Numbered from the stretch's first letter, positions 44,724 through 54,780 are shown. The stretch is DNA of 64,000 nucleotides from JBNKZU01 sp050301795 (GCA_050301795.1 JBNKZU010000018.1:1-64000); one strand, 5' to 3'. Notes: generated by a model from the sequence alone, not told the origin. A program made the numbers and translations.

Positions 44724-46388
44724 CTATCTAACCTCTGCCAGACCTTCGCCGCGTGGGTCGCTTGCAGCAGTGACACGATTACTTTTTGTATCCCAAAACA
44801 GTGCCTGCATATTACCCCAGGTGCGACTTCCCTCTTCCAAATGATGTCCGAGGCTTTTTAGCTGGTTTAATTCATCCTGACTAAAGGCTCCCGTTTCGTA
44901 GAAGAGTTTATCCGGCAGATACTGGTGATGAAATCTTGGACGGGAAACCCACTCAGTCACCGCTTTTCCATCAAAGTGTTCAAGCATACCCAGAAGCACC
45001 ATGGTAATAATCCGACTTCCGCCCGGCGTTCCGATCAATGCGACACCATGATCACTTTTCACAAAGCTCGGCGACATACTTGATAACATCCTTTTTCCCG
45101 GTTCTATCGCATTGGCCTCAGCACCAACAAGTCCGTAGACATTAGGGGTGCCTGGTTTGGATGAGAAGTCATCCATCTCATCATTCAACAGTACACCTGT
45201 ACCCTCTGCGATCACCCCAGAACCGAAGGGATAGTTAATACTCAATGTCGCTGAGACATAGTTGCCCTCTTTATCAAGAACAGAAAAGTGCGTTGTATCA
45301 TTACCCCCATCCTTTGAACCAATGCCGGGCAACTGACTGCTTGGGGTCGCTTTTTGTGTGTGAATTGTTTGAGCCAATCCTTCTGCGTAATATTTATTGA
45401 TTAACCTCTCCACAGGCACATCAACATAATCACTATCGCCAAGAAATTCTGCACGATCCCTGTAGGCTCTTCGCATTGCCTCAATAATCAGATGTGTACG
45501 CTCAACCTTGTTCAGAGACGACAGTTTGAAGCTGGAGAGGATATTGAGCATCTCGATAATCGCCACTCCTCCTGAAGATGGTGGTGGTATTGAAGTAATC
45601 TCAAACTCTGCATATCGCCCTTTAAGTGGCTGGCGCTCAACCACCCGATAATCAGATAGATCCGCCATTGTCCAGATACCTCCCTGTCGACGAACAGATG
45701 CGACCAGCTTTTTAGCAACATCCCCCCGATAAAAGCCATCATGCCCTTCTAAGGTCATTGCTTTTAGTGTAGCGGCCAACTCAGGCTGTTTAATAAGATA
45801 ACCTAGAGGTGGCACCTCACCATTCTTGAGAAGAATCTGCTTGCTATCCTCCGAGCTGTTTAACGCATCTTTACGAAAACCGGCAAGGGTTTGATAAAGG
45901 GGCGTTACCTCAAACCCGTCAAGAGCCAACTGGATCGCCGGAGCAAGGCTCTTTGCCAAAGGTAGCCGTCCATAATGTTCTGCAATATGAGTCAGTGCAG
46001 CAGGCTCACCAGGAATAGCAGCAGCAAGCACCCCATCAACTGAGAGCCCAGGAATAACATTGCCCTGTTGATCAAGATAGAGTGCACGATGGGCGGCCTG
46101 AGGCGCCTTCTCTCTGCCATCAACCATCACCTCAAAGCCATCGCTGGCGCGATGCAGCAACCAGAATCCGCCACCACCTATACCTGAGCTGTATGGCTCA
46201 ACAACAGCAAGCACCGCACTTACGGCAACAGCTGCGTCAAAGGCGTTTCCACCCTGCTCTAATATATCCAGGCCAGCTTTTGTCGCCGCTGGATGAGCAG
46301 AAGCAATCGCAGCGTGATTCGGTGCAGCCCCTGCTGAAGCCGCAAATAAAATCAGCACCAAATAGATGACACCAAACTGTTTTTGCAT
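44724..46388 (-). CDS. ggt: Gamma-glutamyltransferase, exported
   Basis: The 554-residue precursor has a signal peptide (LVLILFAASAGAAP). Family hallmarks include GGNAFDAAVAVSAVLAVVEP, GIGGGGFWLL, PPPSSGGVA, and the autoprocessing site NDTTHFSVLD, whose Thr becomes the N-terminal nucleophile of the small subunit. GTPGGSRI lies in the small subunit. It hydrolyses or transpeptidates glutathione in the periplasm, releasing cysteinylglycine. A terminator lies between this gene's upstream region and the ferredoxin gene. Confidence 0.94.
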   Translation of the reverse strand: MQKQFGVIYLVLILFAASAGAAPNHAAIASAHPAATKAGLDILEQGGNAFDAAVAVSAVLAVVEPYSSGIGGGGFWLLHRASDGFEVMVDGREKAPQAAHRALYLDQQGNVIPGLSVDGVLAAAIPGEPAALTHIAEHYGRLPLAKSLAPAIQLALDGFEVTPLYQTLAGFRKDALNSSEDSKQILLKNGEVPPLGYLIKQPELAATLKAMTLEGHDGFYRGDVAKKLVASVRRQGGIWTMADLSDYRVVERQPLKGRYAEFEITSIPPPSSGGVAIIEMLNILSSFKLSSLNKVERTHLIIEAMRRAYRDRAEFLGDSDYVDVPVERLINKYYAEGLAQTIHTQKATPSSQLPGIGSKDGGNDTTHFSVLDKEGNYVSATLSINYPFGSGVIAEGTGVLLNDEMDDFSSKPGTPNVYGLVGAEANAIEPGKRMLSSMSPSFVKSDHGVALIGTPGGSRIITMVLLGMLEHFDGKAVTEWVSRPRFHHQYLPDKLFYETGAFSQDELNQLKSLGHHLEEGSRTWGNMQALFWDTKSNRVTAASDPRGEGLAEVR

Positions 46389-46474
46389 AGGAGTATCCTG
46401 AAATCACTTTAAATAGGAATGGATGCTTCAATACCGAATTTAAAGCAATTTAAACTTTTTTTTGCACATAAACA

Positions 46475-46500
46475 AAAGCCCCTGTGAAGGGGCTTTGTTT
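46475..46500. terminator. Intrinsic terminator
   Basis: AAAGCCCC (46475-46482) pairs with GGGGCTTT (46489-46496) around TGTGAA, with flanking A/T tracts. It sits just after the ferredoxin stop in the leftward transcript. Confidence 0.88.
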
Positions 46501-46517
46501 GATGAATCGAAAATGGC

Positions 46518-46769
46518 TTATTGTGCGGCCTGGATTGCCTCATATTTTGCCATTAGCTCTTCTTGACTCTCCTCATGTTCAGGGTCAAGAGGAATGCAAT
46601 CAACTGGACAGACATCGACACACTGAGGCTCATCATAATGTCCAACACACTCGGTACATAACATCGGGTCAATCTCATAGATTTCGTCACCCTGAGTGAT
46701 CGCACCATTTGGGCACTCTGGTTCACAAACATCACAATTAATACACTCGTCGGTAATCATAAGTGCCAT
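46518..46769 (-). CDS. YfhL-type 2[4Fe-4S] ferredoxin
   Basis: The 83-residue protein has CINCDVCEPECP and a second motif with the extended spacing CTECVGHYDEPQCVDVCP. That insertion is typical of the YfhL/Allochromatium-type 2[4Fe-4S] ferredoxins. It is a soluble low-potential electron carrier. GGAGGAC lies upstream of the ATG. It is next to coaD, an arrangement common in gammaproteobacteria, and ends in a terminator. Confidence 0.94.
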   Translation of the reverse strand: MALMITDECINCDVCEPECPNGAITQGDEIYEIDPMLCTECVGHYDEPQCVDVCPVDCIPLDPEHEESQEELMAKYEAIQAAQ

Positions 46770-46826
46770 TTAGAAAGTCCTCCACAAAGATAAAAGATCA
46801 GCACAATATTCAGAAACGGCGCTATA

Positions 46827-47306
46827 TTAGCGCATTCTGTTTTTCAAAGCAGCCCCTATTAACGGATGAACGAACCTCGAAACATCCCCGCCAAGTTCAG
46901 CAACCTCTTTTACAAGCGTGGCAGAGATATAGGTATACTCCTCTGCCGGAGTTAAAAACACCGTCTCAATCTCGGGAACCAGATGTCGATTCATACCTGC
47001 CAACTGAAACTCATACTCAAAATCTGAGACTGCACGCAACCCCCGTACGATCACATTGACCCCGTTGCGCTTGGCATAATCAACCAATAACGAGTCAAAG
47101 CCAACCACCTCAACCCCATCTATATCACCAACAATCTGATTCGCAAGTTCAATACGCTCACTGAGTGCAAACATGGGCTGTTTACGAGGATTTGCCGCGA
47201 TAGCAACAATGGTTCGATCAAATAGTCTGGAGGCGCGCAGAATCAGGTCACTATGGCCATTCGTCATCGGATCGAAAGTACCCGGATAGATTGCTGTAAC
47301 TGTCAT
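46827..47306 (-). CDS. coaD: Phosphopantetheine adenylyltransferase
   Basis: The 159-residue protein has the nucleotidyltransferase motif YPGTFDPMTNGHSDL, the substrate-binding NVIVRGLRAVSDFEYE, and the C-terminal EYTYISATLVKEVAELGGDVS. It makes dephospho-CoA from 4'-phosphopantetheine and ATP in CoA synthesis. Its start overlaps the rsmD stop by one base, so the two are coupled. Confidence 0.97.
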   Translation of the reverse strand: MTVTAIYPGTFDPMTNGHSDLILRASRLFDRTIVAIAANPRKQPMFALSERIELANQIVGDIDGVEVVGFDSLLVDYAKRNGVNVIVRGLRAVSDFEYEFQLAGMNRHLVPEIETVFLTPAEEYTYISATLVKEVAELGGDVSRFVHPLIGAALKNRMR

Positions 47307-47908
47307 TAACTAGTTTCCGTTGAAAATGAGATAAGCGTGTAGTGTACCTGTCCTGCCTGCTTTCGGCGATAGACCTGCCATTTTTCTGATGGCAGTTGTG
47401 TCTCTTCTACAGCCATCTCCGACTCAATATAGATCCATGCAAACGGCTTGAGCCAATGCTCTTTTTCGAGGGTTTGACAAATTGGGTAGACCATCTCTTG
47501 ATGAAATGGCGGGTCAAGAAAGAGCAGATCAAACGGCTCAGCTCGCCCTTTAAGATACGTGATGGCGCTTTGACAGTGGGTCTGACCCTGGCTTACACCC
47601 AGTCGTTTCAGGTTTTCATCGATGCTCTGACAAACCTTGGATTCTTGATCAACAAACGCAACTTGATCCGCACCGCGTGACAGGGCTTCAAAGCCTAGCG
47701 CCCCGCTACCTGCAAACAGATCCAAACATCTTGCATTGGCAATATCCGGCTGAAGCCAGTTAAACAGTGTTTCCCGCACCCGATCCGGTGTCGGGCGAAT
47801 CGCCTCAACCATCGGAAAATCGAGTTTTACCCCGCGCCAGCGCCCGCCAATGATACGAAACTGGTTTCTCATCCCTGTTGGTTTGATGCCCTTGCGCCTT
47901 TGACTCAC
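47306..47908 (-). CDS. rsmD: 16S rRNA (guanine966-N2)-methyltransferase RsmD
   Basis: The 200-residue protein has FRIIGGRWRGVKLDFP, RPTPDRVRETLFNWL, the SAM-binding CLDLFAGSGALGFEALSRG and the catalytic motif LLFLDPPF (DPPF). It methylates G966 of 16S rRNA. It overlaps the M16 peptidase gene by four bases and precedes coaD, a conserved order. Confidence 0.95.
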   Translation of the reverse strand: MSQRRKGIKPTGMRNQFRIIGGRWRGVKLDFPMVEAIRPTPDRVRETLFNWLQPDIANARCLDLFAGSGALGFEALSRGADQVAFVDQESKVCQSIDENLKRLGVSQGQTHCQSAITYLKGRAEPFDLLFLDPPFHQEMVYPICQTLEKEHWLKPFAWIYIESEMAVEETQLPSEKWQVYRRKQAGQVHYTLISFSTETS

Positions 47909-49194
47909 ACACCACCCGCCATCACTGTCACCATCTTCTGGGGATCGATTCGGCGTTTAAACGCATCCTTGACCTGCTCAACGGTTACGGCATTCACCGC
48001 AGGGATAAAGGTATTAAAGTAGTTCAAATCGAGTCCGTAAAAGCCGATTACGACGACATAGCTGATGAGATCGCTGTTGGAATCGATATTTAGCGGAAAG
48101 CTACCGGTAATGTTCTTTTTTGCAGCGATGAGTTCCTCTTCGGTTGGCCCCTTGGCGATGAAGTTCTCAAGCGTTTCCCGTAATACCGATAGCGCTTGTT
48201 GACCACTACTATTCTTGGTTTGTAACCCTAATGTGAAAACGCCCAACTCTCGTGATGGGCTAAAGTAGCTATAGGCGCTGTAGGCAAGCCCTCGTTTTTC
48301 CCGGATCTCATCACTAATGCGTGAAACCAGACCACTGCCACCTAGAATATGGTTACCGACATAGAGCGCAAACTTATCCGGATCACCCCTTTTGTAGCCG
48401 GGCTGTCCCATCAGGATATGGGTTTGTGTTGAAGGGTGTTTGATCTTAATGAGTGATGACTTTTCTAATTCAGCTACCTTGTCCAGTACGGGTGCCTTCT
48501 CCCCTTTAGGTAAACGTGCTGTTAATTGCTCAGCTACCTTTCTGGCCTCGTCCCTATTCAGCGCGCCAACGATTGCAACCATACTGTTATTGGAAACATA
48601 GTAGCGATGGTAAAAATCGACCATCATTGCCCGGGTGATCTGCTTAACGCTCTCTTCATCTCCTGATGATGGCTTTCCATAAGGGTGCCCTTGATAAAGC
48701 GCCTTGTAATACGCCTTAGAGGCGATATTTCCAGCAGACTGCTTCTCATACTCCAATCCTGCCAGAATCTGTTTTCGTACCCGCTCAATCGCATCCTCAG
48801 GAAAGGTCGCTCTGGTGATCACGCGCTCAAACAGGGTTAATGATTGTTTTAAAATTGGCTGACTGGTCAGAGATCTAATCGAAAGTGAGGCCGTATCCTT
48901 CGTTGCCGAGAGTGAAAACCGAGCACCAACCTCATCAAAGCCTTCTGCGATTTGATTCGCATCCAACCCATCAACCCCCTCCTCCAGCATTCCGCTGACA
49001 AACGCAGCTAAACCCGGATATTGACCATCTCTGGCTGAACCGGCATCAAAAACCACGCTAATATCAACCATCGGTAACTCTGGCGCTTCGACATAATAGA
49101 CATCAGCACCTGTGCTACTTTTCCAATGGTCAATTACCGGCGCAGCCGAAACAGGAAGTGCGATCAACATCAACAGCAGGAATCTAGTGAACAT
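47905..49194 (-). CDS. M16-family peptidase subunit lacking the HxxEH motif
   Basis: The 429-residue protein has a signal peptide (LLLMLIALPVSAA) and the M16 fold, but at the position of the zinc motif it reads AAFVSGMLEEGVDG, without HxxEH. It is thus the non-catalytic partner of the upstream M16 protein, as in PqqF/MPP-type heterodimers. The R/Y pair near the end (SRISDEIREKRGLAYSAYS) is intact, as expected for the substrate-binding subunit. Periplasmic. It overlaps the catalytic subunit gene by 11 bases. Confidence 0.9.
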   Translation of the reverse strand: MFTRFLLLMLIALPVSAAPVIDHWKSSTGADVYYVEAPELPMVDISVVFDAGSARDGQYPGLAAFVSGMLEEGVDGLDANQIAEGFDEVGARFSLSATKDTASLSIRSLTSQPILKQSLTLFERVITRATFPEDAIERVRKQILAGLEYEKQSAGNIASKAYYKALYQGHPYGKPSSGDEESVKQITRAMMVDFYHRYYVSNNSMVAIVGALNRDEARKVAEQLTARLPKGEKAPVLDKVAELEKSSLIKIKHPSTQTHILMGQPGYKRGDPDKFALYVGNHILGGSGLVSRISDEIREKRGLAYSAYSYFSPSRELGVFTLGLQTKNSSGQQALSVLRETLENFIAKGPTEEELIAAKKNITGSFPLNIDSNSDLISYVVVIGFYGLDLNYFNTFIPAVNAVTVEQVKDAFKRRIDPQKMVTVMAGGV

Positions 49195-50545
49195 TTTTCG
49201 CCTCCTCTTTATCCTGCTGCGGGATGAGTGATGCCACGGTTAACCCCTGATCGGTTAAATACTCTTTGGCTACGGCCTGGATCTGCTCTGGGGTAATCTT
49301 GGCGATCTCCTCGGCATAATTATCAAGTGTCGAGTAACTCAGCCCGATAGTCTCCAACTGACCGATCTTCATCGCCTGGTAGAAAACAGAGTCGAGCTCA
49401 TAAACCTTCGAGGCGATCGCCTGCGCCTTTATTCTTTGAAGCTCTTCATCAGAGACCCTCTCGGTTTTTAGTCGCTCCACCTGTTTAAGTAGTGATGCCT
49501 CGATCTGCTCCAAACTCACACCGTCAACCGGAGTTGCTTCAAGCGTCAGCAAGCTATCCAGACGGGCGATCAAATCATACCCAGCACCCACTGAGACCGC
49601 GATCTGCTCGCCTCTAACCAGTTCACGCTGTAACCGAGCGCTATCACCACTATCCAGAACATTGGCAATCATCTCTAATGCATACGCTTTCCAGGGTTCG
49701 TCACTGGTACGAAGCACCGGAACCTTATAGCCCAAGACGATTGATGGCAGTTTGGCGTGCGCCTTCACCACGATACGGCGCTCACCTCGCTGTTTAGGTT
49801 CATTTCTTGGTTTGATTGGGGCAATTTTGCTCGGTTGGATGGTGCCGAAATAGCGCTTGGCGAGTGAAAAGACCTCTTCAGCATTGACATCACCGGCAAC
49901 CACCAGTGTTGCATTATTCGGGGCATACCACTGTTGATACCACTGCTCTAAATCTTCTTTGGTCAAAGCCTTTAGGTCATCCATCCAGCCAATGACAGGA
50001 TTATGGTAGGCACTGGCCTGCCATGCGGTTGCAAGAAACTGTTCGTAGGTTAAGGCTTCGGGTTTATCTTCGGTGCGTAGTCGGCGCTCTTCGATCACCA
50101 CATTACGCTCTTTTTCAAACTCATCCTGTTTTAGAACCAGATTACGCATTCGATCAGCCTCCAGTCTAAAACTCACTTCAAGCCGACTCTTCTCTAACTG
50201 CTGAAAATAGGCGGTATAGTCTCGGCCAGTAAACGCATTCTCTTTACCACCGTTCTCAGCAATGATTCGCGAAAACTCTCCCGCAGGAAACTTTTGTGTA
50301 CCTTTAAACATCATATGTTCCAAGACATGAGAGATACCGGTGATCCCACCATACTCATAGCTTGAACCGACTTTATACCAAATCTGGGAGACGACGACTG
50401 GCGCTCGATGATCCTCTTTTACGATCACCTTCAAACCGTTCTCAAGTTGGGTTTGGTGCACAGCCGCAAAAAGGGAGGCTGGTACTAACACGATGGAGGC
50501 GACAACGACTCGTGCGACTACATTCTGTATCTTTATTCTATTCAA
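49184..50545 (-). CDS. M16-family zinc peptidase, catalytic subunit
   Basis: The 453-residue protein has a signal peptide (SIVLVPASLFAA) and the inverted zinc motif HVLEH followed downstream by the third ligand Glu region (FRLEADRMRNLVL). It probably degrades peptides in the periplasm together with the following inactive subunit. First gene of a leftward operon: M16 catalytic, M16 non-catalytic, rsmD, coaD. It is divergent from ftsY. Confidence 0.92.
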   Translation of the reverse strand: MNRIKIQNVVARVVVASIVLVPASLFAAVHQTQLENGLKVIVKEDHRAPVVVSQIWYKVGSSYEYGGITGISHVLEHMMFKGTQKFPAGEFSRIIAENGGKENAFTGRDYTAYFQQLEKSRLEVSFRLEADRMRNLVLKQDEFEKERNVVIEERRLRTEDKPEALTYEQFLATAWQASAYHNPVIGWMDDLKALTKEDLEQWYQQWYAPNNATLVVAGDVNAEEVFSLAKRYFGTIQPSKIAPIKPRNEPKQRGERRIVVKAHAKLPSIVLGYKVPVLRTSDEPWKAYALEMIANVLDSGDSARLQRELVRGEQIAVSVGAGYDLIARLDSLLTLEATPVDGVSLEQIEASLLKQVERLKTERVSDEELQRIKAQAIASKVYELDSVFYQAMKIGQLETIGLSYSTLDNYAEEIAKITPEQIQAVAKEYLTDQGLTVASLIPQQDKEEAKNVH

Positions 50546-50675
50546 TGGTTTCTCTTTTTAATATAAACAGACTCAACGAAATGGTAGGATAATGCCACAT
50601 TACACACTGGCAACCGCTCACTCAACATGACTGGTTACCAAAAGATAAGTTCATAATCAGGAAAGACAATACTTT

Positions 50676-51653
50676 ATGTTTGGATTTGGTAAAAAGCCAT
50701 CAAAAGCTTCTGAAGCAACAACAGAGCCTGAACATCAATCTCTCATTGCCCGTTTAAAGCATGGGCTGAAAAACACACGCAGTAGCTTAACTCAGGGGAT
50801 CAGTGCACTTGTTTCAGGCCATCAGCAGATCGACGATGATCTGCTTGAAGAGATCGAAACCCAGCTATTGGTTGCTGACATGGGTGTTGAGGCGACACAA
50901 ACCATCATTCAGAACCTGACTCAGCGTGTATCACGCAAGCAGCTAAAAGATGGTGAAGCATTGATCGCGGCACTGCGCGAGGATATGGATAAACTTCTAG
51001 CACCAGTAAGTCAGCCGCTATCACTCAACCGAGACAAAACACCGTTTGTGATTCTGGTTGTGGGTATTAATGGCGCGGGCAAAACAACCACCATTGGCAA
51101 ACTTGCCAGGAAATTCAAAAGCGATGGCCACTCGGTCATGCTTGCGGCTGGAGATACCTTCCGTGCTGCCGCAGTTGAACAACTCCAGGTCTGGGGAGAG
51201 CGCAACGGGATTCCGGTGATTGCTCAACACAGTGGCGCCGACTCTGCCTCAGTGATCTTTGATGCGGTCAATGCCGCCAAATCACGAAATATCGATATCC
51301 TGATTGCTGATACCGCAGGACGCCTTCATACCCAATCAAACCTGATGGAAGAGTTAAAGAAGGTTAAGCGGGTGATGGCAAAGATTGATGAGAGTGCTCC
51401 GCATGAGGTGCTGCTGGTTCTGGATGCCGGCACCGGACAAAATGGTCTCAATCAGGCACAGCAGTTTAATGATGCTATCGGTATTTCCGGCCTGGTTATG
51501 ACCAAGCTTGATGGAACCGCCAAAGGTGGCATTATCTTCGCGATTGCTCAAAAACTCTCTATTCCTATTCGCTACATCGGTGTCGGAGAGGGAATTGATG
51601 ATCTTCGACCCTTTAATAGTAAAGAGTTTGTTGAGGCACTTTTTGAAAGTTGA
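50676..51653 (+). CDS. ftsY: Signal recognition particle receptor FtsY
   Basis: The 325-residue protein has a short acidic N-terminal A domain, the N domain (LLEEIETQLLVADMGVE), and the G domain with GINGAGKTTTIGKLA, DTFRAAAVEQL, DTAGRLHTQ and TKLDGTAKGG. It is the GTPase that docks SRP-bound ribosomes at the inner membrane. The A domain is shorter than in E. coli. It is first in ftsY-ftsE-ftsX. Confidence 0.97.
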   Translation: MFGFGKKPSKASEATTEPEHQSLIARLKHGLKNTRSSLTQGISALVSGHQQIDDDLLEEIETQLLVADMGVEATQTIIQNLTQRVSRKQLKDGEALIAALREDMDKLLAPVSQPLSLNRDKTPFVILVVGINGAGKTTTIGKLARKFKSDGHSVMLAAGDTFRAAAVEQLQVWGERNGIPVIAQHSGADSASVIFDAVNAAKSRNIDILIADTAGRLHTQSNLMEELKKVKRVMAKIDESAPHEVLLVLDAGTGQNGLNQAQQFNDAIGISGLVMTKLDGTAKGGIIFAIAQKLSIPIRYIGVGEGIDDLRPFNSKEFVEALFES

Positions 51654-51689
51654 TAGCCTGAACCCAACAATAAAACTGATATTGAGCCT

Positions 51690-52367
51690 ATGATCCATTT
51701 TGAAGATGTTACTAAACGCTACCGGGGCGGGCATGTTGCTCTGAACCGGGTTAACTTCCATCTTCCACGTGGTGAAATGGCCTTCCTCACCGGACACTCA
51801 GGTGCGGGAAAAAGTACCCTGCTAAAGCTGATTGCACTCATTGAGCGTGCCAGTAGCGGTAATGTTCATGTCAATGGGAACAATTTGGGTAAAACCGTTC
51901 GAAGTGGTATCGCCTATCACCGCCGGCGCCTTGGTATTATCTTTCAGGATCATCAACTTCTTTTTGATCGTACCGTTTTCGACAACATTGCTCTTCCGCT
52001 GGTGATCGCCGGATACAGCCGAGGAGATATTGAACGTCGTGTACGGGCAGCGCTTGATAAGGTCGGGCTGTTAAAAAAAGAGAAGCTCTATCCCATCACA
52101 CTTTCTGGTGGTGAACAACAACGTGTCGGTATTGCGCGGGCAGTGGTTCACAAACCCGCCCTGCTTCTGGCAGATGAGCCGACCGGTAACCTTGACCCAG
52201 ATCTCTCAAAGGAGATCATGGGAATCTTCCGTGATTTTAACCAGGTTGGTGTAACCGTATTAATTGCCAGTCACGACCTTGAGTTAATCAAACAGATGGA
52301 GAGTCCGGTTTTTAAACTCGAAAATGGACAGCTCTTAACGCAACCCTTTGGAGCAGCCACATCATGA
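51690..52367 (+). CDS. ftsE: Cell-division ABC transporter ATPase FtsE
   Basis: The 225-residue ATPase has Walker A GHSGAGKST, the signature LSGGEQQR, Walker B LLLADEPT and the H-loop ASHD. It starts MIHFEDVTKRYRGG, typical of FtsE. With FtsX it controls septal peptidoglycan hydrolases. It overlaps ftsX by four bases (ATGA). Confidence 0.96.
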   Translation: MIHFEDVTKRYRGGHVALNRVNFHLPRGEMAFLTGHSGAGKSTLLKLIALIERASSGNVHVNGNNLGKTVRSGIAYHRRRLGIIFQDHQLLFDRTVFDNIALPLVIAGYSRGDIERRVRAALDKVGLLKKEKLYPITLSGGEQQRVGIARAVVHKPALLLADEPTGNLDPDLSKEIMGIFRDFNQVGVTVLIASHDLELIKQMESPVFKLENGQLLTQPFGAATS

Positions 52368-53350
52368 TCGGCTCTCAATCCCAAAAAGAGCCAACGATCA
52401 GCGCCAACCGTCAAGAGCTGACGGTTTACCAGATCCTGAGAAACTACCTGCTTCGTCATATTCAGACCTTCTTTTATACGCTGGGTCAGTTAACACAGAA
52501 ACCATTTTTAACCATGATGACGGTGATGGTGATCGGAATTGCGCTATCGCTACCGACCGGTTTGAACGTGCTACTGAGTAACTTTGACCAAATGCTTGAG
52601 GGATGGGGAGACTCGACTCAGGTCTCTCTGTTTTTGCATGAAGATGTCAGTGATAAGCAGGCAATGGCGTTGCGAAAAAGGATAGAGGAGCAACAACTGA
52701 TTAAATCCGCCATCTACATCTCACCAGAAGAGGCACTTAAAGAGTTTAAATCCCACTCAGGTTTCGGAGAGGCGCTTGATGCATTGATGACCAACCCGCT
52801 TCCAGGCGTCATCGTTGTCACCCCAGAAGATGAAAACAGTGATCCGGCATCGGTTTCGCAGATCCTAAACGAGTTATCACAGTATAAAGAGGTCGAACTG
52901 GCTCAGATCGATATGGAGTGGGTCAAAAGACTCTATGCCATGATGGCGATAGGTGAACGCACTGTCTGGGTGTTAGCGACCCTGCTCTCTATTGCAGTAC
53001 TACTGGTCATCGGAAACACCATACGACTTGGAATACAGAACAGTCACGATGAGATTATTATCACCAAGCTTATCGGCGCGACAGATGCCTTTATTCAGAG
53101 ACCTTTTCTCTATACCGGTTTTTGGTATGGATTAATGGGATCAATCATCGCAATAATTCTGATAGAAATTGCGCTATTATTAATAGAAAGCCCAGTAGAA
53201 CAACTTTCATCGTTATACCAAAGTGACTTCAATCTGGCAGGAATGGATTTTAATACTATTCTTTGGCTGGTCGTATCAGGTAGTATGTTGGGGTTAATTG
53301 GTTCATGGATTGCTGTAGGAAAACACCTAAAAGAGATCGAACCTACATAA
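52364..53350 (+). CDS. ftsX: Cell-division protein FtsX
   Basis: The 328-residue protein has a cytoplasmic N-terminus, a first transmembrane helix (MMTVMVIGIALSLPTGLNVL), a periplasmic ~100-residue loop with VSLFLHEDVSDKQA, and three more helices at the C-terminus. This is the FtsX topology. It couples FtsE ATP hydrolysis to periplasmic amidase activators. In many gammaproteobacteria rpoH follows; here a signalling protein does. Confidence 0.95.
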   Translation: MIGSQSQKEPTISANRQELTVYQILRNYLLRHIQTFFYTLGQLTQKPFLTMMTVMVIGIALSLPTGLNVLLSNFDQMLEGWGDSTQVSLFLHEDVSDKQAMALRKRIEEQQLIKSAIYISPEEALKEFKSHSGFGEALDALMTNPLPGVIVVTPEDENSDPASVSQILNELSQYKEVELAQIDMEWVKRLYAMMAIGERTVWVLATLLSIAVLLVIGNTIRLGIQNSHDEIIITKLIGATDAFIQRPFLYTGFWYGLMGSIIAIILIEIALLLIESPVEQLSSLYQSDFNLAGMDFNTILWLVVSGSMLGLIGSWIAVGKHLKEIEPT

Positions 53351-53370
53351 CGCATCGTGGAATATAATAA

Positions 53371-54708
53371 ATGACGTCATTTCGGGTATTAATCGTTGAT
53401 GGATCACTTACCACAAGGGAGGTGATCAACAAGATAGTCTCAAAAAAGTTGGATGATGCCGAGATCACTTCATGTGGTAGCGGCAAAGAGGCCTTAGAGT
53501 ATCTTGATAAAAGCCGTTACGATCTAGTCACAACATCACTACTTCTACCAGATATGGATGGCTTAGAGTTATGCCATCAAATACGCGAATCTGATGGACA
53601 TAACTACACCCCTGTCATTGTCATCTCAGGTGATGCTGACAGCCGTCTCCTTAAAGAGGGGTTTAACGCCGGAGTTACCGACTATTTTGACAAGAGTCGT
53701 GGTTATGCTGCCTTTGTCGACTTCATTAAAGAGTACTCTCAACGTAGCACTGGTCTGGTCGGAACTGTGCTGTATGTTGAAGATAGCAAGACCGTTGCAA
53801 CCATGACCCAACGTCTGTTTGAGAAGCATGGTCTTCATGTCACTCAGACAACAACCGCTGAAGAGGCATATAAACTACTCCAACAGGCAAAAAAGGGATT
53901 AAATGAGAGTTACGACCTGGTCATCACCGACTTCTATCTTAAAGATGAGATGACTGGCGGCGATCTACTCCATGCCATTCGTAAGCGCCTCTACTACTCT
54001 CACCAGGCACTCCCTGTTCTTATTATTACCGGCAAGGACGATACCAAAACTCAGGTCGAGGTCTTCCATGCCGGTGCTAACGATTTTGTCGGCAAGCCAT
54101 TGGTTGAAGAGACGCTTATGGCGCGCGTTAGATCACTACTGTTGATTAAACATCAGTATGATGCCTTACGCCGACAAGCCGAGAAGATGGAACTACAGTC
54201 TGTTACCGACTCTTTAACCGGAGCCTACAACCGACGCTATCTCTCAACCCACGGTGATGAATTCCTGAAAAATAACCGCGATAAACACTTGTGGATTGCA
54301 CTGCTTGACATCGATCACTTTAAGTCGATTAATGATACCCATGGTCATCTCGTTGGTGATCAAGTGCTGAAAGAACTTGGGTCGCTTCTGACCACGTTGT
54401 ACCCCAATCAGATGGTGGTGAGATACGGTGGTGAGGAGTTCGCGATCTTTCTCTACAGTGAAAAACCGATTAACTGCAAGAGTCAAAGTGAAACACTCCG
54501 CAACGCTGTTGCCGAACTCACCCCCAACGGTCTTCCGATCACCATTAGTATTGGTGTTATCAAACCAGATGATTTTCCAAAACTGGACGCCAACAAACTT
54601 GTTGGCTTTGCCGATAATGCGCTTTATGCCGCGAAGAAAGATGGTCGAAACTGTGCCTACCGTGCACTGGATGATGGGACGCTCGTTCGCCTGACTGACA
54701 AGGCTTAG
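53371..54708 (+). CDS. Two-receiver GGDEF response regulator
   Basis: The 445-residue protein has two receiver domains and a diguanylate cyclase domain. In the first receiver (residues ~5-120) the acidic pair reads VDG, and the phosphoacceptor position reads TTSLLLPDMDG, with Ser in place of Asp, so it is probably not phosphorylated. The second (~130-255) has VEDS and ITDFYLKDEM, with Asp present. The GGDEF domain (~280-440) has RYGGEEFAIF, an active-site variant that usually works; no RxxD inhibitory site is evident. It likely makes cyclic di-GMP in response to phosphorylation of the second receiver. Confidence 0.92.
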   Translation: MTSFRVLIVDGSLTTREVINKIVSKKLDDAEITSCGSGKEALEYLDKSRYDLVTTSLLLPDMDGLELCHQIRESDGHNYTPVIVISGDADSRLLKEGFNAGVTDYFDKSRGYAAFVDFIKEYSQRSTGLVGTVLYVEDSKTVATMTQRLFEKHGLHVTQTTTAEEAYKLLQQAKKGLNESYDLVITDFYLKDEMTGGDLLHAIRKRLYYSHQALPVLIITGKDDTKTQVEVFHAGANDFVGKPLVEETLMARVRSLLLIKHQYDALRRQAEKMELQSVTDSLTGAYNRRYLSTHGDEFLKNNRDKHLWIALLDIDHFKSINDTHGHLVGDQVLKELGSLLTTLYPNQMVVRYGGEEFAIFLYSEKPINCKSQSETLRNAVAELTPNGLPITISIGVIKPDDFPKLDANKLVGFADNALYAAKKDGRNCAYRALDDGTLVRLTDKA

Positions 54709-54780
54709 CCGCTTCGCTTGTGAACCAACGAAAGCTACCTCTGTCATAGCTCCACCACTTACATATAGGGTTATCAATCG

